DNA of 16,398 bases, from NCBI GenBank assembly GCA_964448005.1, contig CAYUUW010000032.1:1-16398 (forward strand), read 5' to 3'. Shown here piece after piece: positions 13,732 through 16,398 of this stretch (its first letter is position 1; every line of letters starts with the position of its first letter). The notes beneath the pieces were generated by a model, which was not told the origin of the DNA, searched no databases, and was given only the letters and a program-made list of their open reading frames with translations. The stretch comes from CAYUUW01 sp964448005 (GTDB taxonomy: Bacteria > Patescibacteriota > Gracilibacteria > UM-FILTER-43-11). Both the position numbers and the translations under genes were made by a program.

Positions 13732-14349
13732 CTACTCCATTTCGGTGTAGTCCTGTTCGAGACGGTGGGCATATTGCGTATCCACAGCGCAGACCTCGGC
13801 AATATACTTCTCGTATAATTGCGGGAACAGAATTTGGATCGCCTCAATTACATTTTCTCCTTTGGCTGCTTCAATATATTGTGCAAGAATTTTTTGATGC
13901 AACTCATCCAAGCCGCCTTTCAGAGAGGTTTTCTCTTCCGGGGTGAACTGATCTGAGTATAAAAATGAAAAGCGCATTGAAATCTCGTGCGCCAAGGCTT
14001 CTATGGCTAGAATTTGCCCTTCTTCACTCGAAATTTTCCTAAAAACATGAATTGGAATAGATTTCCCCCTTTCAATGACTCTTCTTATTTCTTGCAATTG
14101 CCTTTCGGGATCATTTTTGGTTCGCTTGATTGACCCGAATTCGTATGGTTCAGGCTTTGGCCGGCCCTCCTTTTCTTCAGACATTTCTCGTTTATGCCTT
14201 TCTGGGGGGCTTTCAAAAGGGTTAACTCGATGAGGGGGGGACGCTTCGGCTTCTGCGCTGAAGAGGGCAGAAGCAAGAGCCAAGGTCGCTATCAGTTTGG
14301 ATCGTGGCCCGCTTGGAGCAGCCCCTCCTTCTTTGGGGTGGTTTGACAT
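13732..14349 (-). CDS. Small predicted secreted protein of unknown function
   Basis: A 205-residue protein from the ATG at 14349. The first 36 residues look like a signal peptide with a long polar start (R16, K18), a hydrophobic core IATLALASALF (20-30) and likely cleavage after AEAEA (32-36). A Pro/Glu/Arg-rich linker (37-80) leads into a helical domain (82-205) with no family I recognise and a single Cys (C187). An in-frame upstream ATG at 14523 is rejected: the extra 58 codons would run through the intrinsic terminator at 14491-14532 and the promoter at 14375-14403. The gene is AT-richer than the atp genes. It converges on atpC and is probably monocistronic. Confidence 0.65.
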   Translation of the reverse strand: MSNHPKEGGAAPSGPRSKLIATLALASALFSAEAEASPPHRVNPFESPPERHKREMSEEKEGRPKPEPYEFGSIKRTKNDPERQLQEIRRVIERGKSIPIHVFRKISSEEGQILAIEALAHEISMRFSFLYSDQFTPEEKTSLKGGLDELHQKILAQYIEAAKGENVIEAIQILFPQLYEKYIAEVCAVDTQYAHRLEQDYTEME

Positions 14350-14374
14350 GCGGTCTGAATTTAATCTTATTTTT

Positions 14375-14403
14375 ATTTTATCATAATTTTCTATTAATAG
14401 CAA
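14375..14403 (-). promoter_or_regulatory. Promoter of the secreted-protein gene
   Basis: On the minus strand TTGCTA (14398-14403), a 17-nt spacer and TAAAAT (14375-14380). The start site near 14367 gives a leader of about 18 nt to the ATG at 14349. Confidence 0.55.
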
Positions 14404-14490
14404 ATTCAGCCCACCTTGCACAATGCCTTCTCGGCAAACGGTGATCTTCAATCGTGTTCCAGGTCCCAAGCCGGGGTGCTTATAGGGCCT

Positions 14491-14532
14491 TAAAAAACGA
14501 GCAGAAGGGAAGAATCTTCCCAACTGCTCGTT
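14491..14532 (-). terminator. Intrinsic terminator of the lipoprotein transcript
   Basis: AACGAGCAG (14496-14504) pairs with CTGCTCGTT (14524-14532), then two mismatches, then GGGAAG (14507-14512) pairs with CTTCCC (14516-14521) around a 3-nt loop. Read on the minus strand the stem ends in a run of six T (14492-14497). This is a textbook Rho-independent terminator pointing left. Confidence 0.85.
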
Positions 14533-14666
14533 CGGAGCGACTCGGCAGAGAAGGAATAGGCCTCATGGGCCAAGACCCTCAAGCCACCCAATCGCTTCAC
14601 CGCCTTTGGGGGCAGTGAAAATGGCCGTGCTTCAGAGGCCTTCAGCTTTAGGAAAAGCGAAAATCT
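14533..14666. other. Untranslated stretch between lipoprotein stop and its terminator
   Basis: Part of the 317-nt gap 14350-14666. No gene with a good start is seen. On the minus strand the frame that continues the corrected lipoprotein reading is broken only by TGA codons (14632-14634, 14563-14565) and its translation looks somewhat protein-like (segments such as IPNGMPLKIFAFPKAEGL). It may be a decayed 3' end of the lipoprotein gene. Confidence 0.3.
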
Positions 14667-15281
14667 TCAATGGCATGCCATTCGGAATGCTCGATCGTTC
14701 CGTTCAGAAGGGCGGTGGGAGACATCCCTTTCCAAGATCGGGCGAGTGCTCGCCCGGAACGGCGCAGAGCGGCGACGAATCATTGAATCCGACGAGACCA
14801 TCCCATCTAGATCCAGCAGCTCATCCGGATAGTCCCCGAAGGTGGTTGGGCTGCAGGGGTTCAGCCCCGCTTCGAATTCGTCCCCGTTGCGGAGCTTGTC
14901 CCCGTCGTTGTCGTCCAGGCTCTTGATGGCGGCGTAGTAATCGATGAACTCCGCCCTCTTCAGCAGGACGTTTGCCCCGCAGAGCTGCTGAGGGAAAAAG
15001 TTGACCCGCTCGACCAGCCGGTCTGAACAGGCAATCAGCTGCGCGGACCAGGCCGCGTAGTCGCTTTTCACGAATTCGGCCTCCGCTTGGCAGCCTTCAT
15101 GGCGAGCCAGCGCATGGAGCCAGTCGTAGCGCATCAGCTCGAACATGGCCTTTTCGTCCGCCATGCCGCCCCCACGGTCCTGGTTCATGGGCTCCTCCGC
15201 TGCATCGCAGCCTCCTGCGAGGAGGAAAGCGCCGAACACCATGGCCGCTACGGCCATACGTTTGCTGTGTGTCTTCTTCAT
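14667..15281 (-). CDS. Lipoprotein with EF-hand/TSP3-like calcium loops; apparent frameshift near 14802
   Basis: As read, 204 residues. The start MKKTHSKR plus hydrophobic stretch VAAMVFGAFLLAGG and Cys25 make a lipoprotein signal (AGGC is an acceptable though not ideal lipobox). An AGGAAG ribosome site stands about 8 nt before this ATG, which is why it is preferred over the in-frame codon at 15356. Residues 124-135 (D124, D126, D128, E135) form a TSP3/EF-hand-like calcium loop. A second loop starts at D157-L-D159-G160 but the reading then becomes Arg/Ser-rich. One extra G in the GGG run (plus-strand CCC, 14802-14804) would restore DLDGDGLVGFND, a canonical 12-residue calcium loop, and end at a TGA at 14704. 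So either an assembly error or a recent mutation. Probably anchored outside the membrane; function unknown. Confidence 0.65.
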   Translation of the reverse strand: MKKTHSKRMAVAAMVFGAFLLAGGCDAAEEPMNQDRGGGMADEKAMFELMRYDWLHALARHEGCQAEAEFVKSDYAAWSAQLIACSDRLVERVNFFPQQLCGANVLLKRAEFIDYYAAIKSLDDNDGDKLRNGDEFEAGLNPCSPTTFGDYPDELLDLDGMVSSDSMIRRRSAPFRASTRPILERDVSHRPSERNDRAFRMACH

Positions 15282-15492
15282 TTGATCTTCCTGTCTTTGG
15301 ATGGGATGTTCCTTCTGGAACTGTGGCTTTCTCCTGGAATAGGAAAAGACCGGCACCCCCGTGCGGCGCCTTGTAAGAATGATCGAGCCTCAATGGTGTT
15401 AATCAGCATCGACAGATCTGATGAGCCATAGTCCCTCGACGGGTTCAAGCGCAAGGATCTATTCGCGCTTGCCGGGGCCAAGGTTTTTTTGG
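15282..15492 (-). promoter_or_regulatory. Long structured 5' leader of the lipoprotein mRNA
   Basis: About 210 nt lie between the predicted start site (near 15493) and the ATG at 15281. Minus-strand hairpins include CAAGCGC with GCGCTTG (7 bp), CCC-GTCGA-GGG, ATCAG with CTGAT, and GCAC-GGGG-GTGC. It matches no riboswitch class that I can recognise. With the promoter, it accounts for most of the 310-nt gap 15282-15591; the rest (15529-15591) shows nothing. Confidence 0.35.
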
Positions 15493-15499
15493 CATCTTT

Positions 15500-15528
15500 A
15501 TTTTAACCCTTAAATAGGCTTAAGTCAA
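15500..15528 (-). promoter_or_regulatory. Promoter of the lipoprotein gene
   Basis: On the minus strand TTGACT (15523-15528), a 17-nt spacer and TAAAAT (15500-15505), the same hexamers and spacing as the atp operon promoter. It lies just downstream of the SLH-protein stop, so the two genes are separate units. Confidence 0.65.
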
Positions 15529-15591
15529 AACAGAGGAACGTGGCCGACAAGCAGCTCCCTTTCAGCGCCGAAGCCTTAAAGAAGCCTTGGA

Positions 15592-16398
15592 TCAAGCTGA
15601 GGCAGGGGAGGGCGGGCTATCCACAAGGCAGGACTCGCCCTTCATGTGGTACAAAAAATGAACCAGCATTTTGGCTGCCTCGGCTTTCCGAAGATTTCGT
15701 GAAGGGGAGAATTTTCCGTCCTCCTGTCCGCTGATGATGTTGTAGCTCCTGCTGTAGGCAACAGCCTCCGCATACCAGGCGCCGGAAGGCACATCGGCAA
15801 ATGGATGGGGTGGCTCCAGGTCCGAATCGTGGTAGGCTGGGCTGGATTTGGCTATGTTCGCCAGAATCATCACCGCCTCAGCTCGGCTTATTTTCTTGTT
15901 CGGGCGGTAATACCCGTTTGTGTACCCTTTGATCCAGCCTTGGGCCTTGGCCGTTTGGATGGCCGGTGCGTATTCATGATTCGGGCCCACATCCAGGAAA
16001 ATCCCGCCTTGAGGAGGAGCATTCTCTATTTTGAGCGCTTCTGTGGCCAGCTGAATGAATTTTCCGCGCGAAAGGCCTTCCGTTTCCCTCCCGGATCTGT
16101 TCATCAGCATTTCCCACCCTAAGGATTTGGCTTTGAGAAGATACGGGATGGCCCAGTTCTTTCTTCCCCCGGGCATGGCCGGAAAAGCCCCTCTAGCCGC
16201 CTCGGCAATCCCGCTGATGACCGCACTGGAGACATGGCGCAAGGGCTGGGTGGAATCAGCCTGGAACTGGCAGGCCTTAGTGGATTCAGGATGTTTCGTT
16301 GACCCCTTTTCGCTTTCCTCAGGTTTTTTCTGCTCGCTCTGGTTGAAGCTCTGGTTGAAGCTCTGGTTGAAGCTCTGGTTGAAGAGGAACCACTGGCC
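15592..16398 (-). CDS. SLH-domain surface protein, C-terminal part (5' end outside window)
   Basis: The open frame runs to the window edge: 268 residues are visible and no start is needed at the TTG at 16242. The visible N-terminal part has four FNQS repeats (about 6-21) and then a charged, Ser/Lys/Glu-rich linker. Three S-layer-homology domains follow: about 82-122 (NWAIPYLLKAKSLGW start), 134-182 (FLDVGPNHEYAPAIQTAKAQ, then GYYRPNKKISRAEAVMIL) and 200-248 (FADVPSGAWYAEAVAYSRSY, then GKFSPSRNLRKAEAAKML). SLH triplets anchor proteins to secondary cell-wall polymers at the surface. The C terminus ends in a short Pro/Ser tail with one Cys. No terminator is evident before the next promoter. Confidence 0.88.
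   Translation of the reverse strand, partial: GQWFLFNQSFNQSFNQSFNQSEQKKPEESEKGSTKHPESTKACQFQADSTQPLRHVSSAVISGIAEAARGAFPAMPGGRKNWAIPYLLKAKSLGWEMLMNRSGRETEGLSRGKFIQLATEALKIENAPPQGGIFLDVGPNHEYAPAIQTAKAQGWIKGYTNGYYRPNKKISRAEAVMILANIAKSSPAYHDSDLEPPHPFADVPSGAWYAEAVAYSRSYNIISGQEDGKFSPSRNLRKAEAAKMLVHFLYHMKGESCLVDSPPSPASA
16336..16383. repeat. Four perfect 12-nt tandem repeats coding FNQS in the SLH protein
   Basis: The unit GCTCTGGTTGAA is repeated four times without a mismatch (16336-16383), in frame, encoding FNQS on the minus strand. Perfect identity at DNA level points to recent slippage expansion, so copy number may vary among strains. Confidence 0.9.

Noticed and set aside
14350..14523. Longer start of the secreted protein at 14523
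   Set aside because: The extra codons lie over an intrinsic terminator and a promoter, and the signal peptide begins at 14349.
13732..15281. UGA recoding (code 25 or selenocysteine) to join the lipoprotein and secreted-protein frames
   Set aside because: At least seven well-defined genes in the window end in TGA at their natural C terminus, and a strong terminator separates the two genes.
15282..15356. Start of the lipoprotein at 15356
   Set aside because: It would bury the lipoprotein signal 25 residues inside the protein; the ATG at 15281 has a ribosome site and a proper signal.
15437..15491. Plus-strand terminator made of CAAGCGC/GCGCTTG and the T run at 15485-15491
   Set aside because: No plus-strand gene precedes it, and 12 nt separate stem and T run; it is better read as part of the minus-strand leader.

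Overview
The window is bacterial chromosomal DNA with dense, ordinary gene packing. TGA, TAA and TAG are all used as stops (the 2OG-like gene, hicA, yaaA, the exchanger, atpB, atpG and atpC all end in TGA), so this is code 11. That excludes the UGA-glycine clades (Gracilibacteria/SR1). Almost no start codon has a Shine-Dalgarno sequence. Surface proteins carry SLH domains and EF-hand/TSP3-like calcium loops. The atp operon is complete but divergent. My best guess is an uncultivated lineage of the candidate phyla radiation, perhaps Peregrinibacteria-like. This is inference; the window holds no rRNA.

Layout. 54-521 is a SpoU/TrmH RNA methyltransferase. 577-1944 (minus) is an AT-richer gene for a kinase-like protein with APH-type catalytic motifs, reading away from an AT-rich divergent promoter region. 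2113-3554 holds two poorly known enzymes-to-be: a protein with an Fe(II)/2OG-oxygenase-like HxD...H...R pattern and an HExxH metallopeptidase-like protein. 3636-4826 is a tight set of hicB, hicA and yaaA behind one promoter. 4860-5807 (minus) is a Ca2+/cation antiporter, divergent from the ATP synthase operon. 6096-13528 is the full F1Fo operon in the order atpZ-B-E-F-H-A-G-D-C. 13732-16398 (all minus) encodes a small secreted protein, a lipoprotein with an apparent frameshift, and the C-terminal part of an SLH-domain surface protein that runs off the window.

The ATP synthase is the centre of interest. The c subunit has the full Na+-type ligand set (E59, S60, T61, Y64). A second carboxylate (E26) stands where most Na+ rotors have Gln, as in the two-carboxylate rotor of Fusobacterium nucleatum. 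Its helix-1 packing motif is SxAxAxA instead of GxGxGxG, a change linked to larger rings in alkaliphilic Bacillus. A Na+-coupled, possibly high-stoichiometry rotor is therefore predicted.

The F1 half of the operon is unusual because three of its spacers (atpH-A, atpG-D, atpD-C) are filled with inverted arrays of 7-nt units. Two related GGANTAA elements stand before atpA and atpD and one AATTACG element before atpC. A hairpin pair follows atpE. These structures precede or follow the genes whose products are needed in several copies per complex, which suggests, but does not show, a role in differential expression.

Regulatory signals are legible. Six promoters share a 17-bp spacer, and four of them have the -10 box TAAAAT or CAAAAT rather than TATAAT paired with a recognisable -35. 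A textbook intrinsic terminator closes the lipoprotein unit. The lipoprotein gene also has a leader of about 210 nt.
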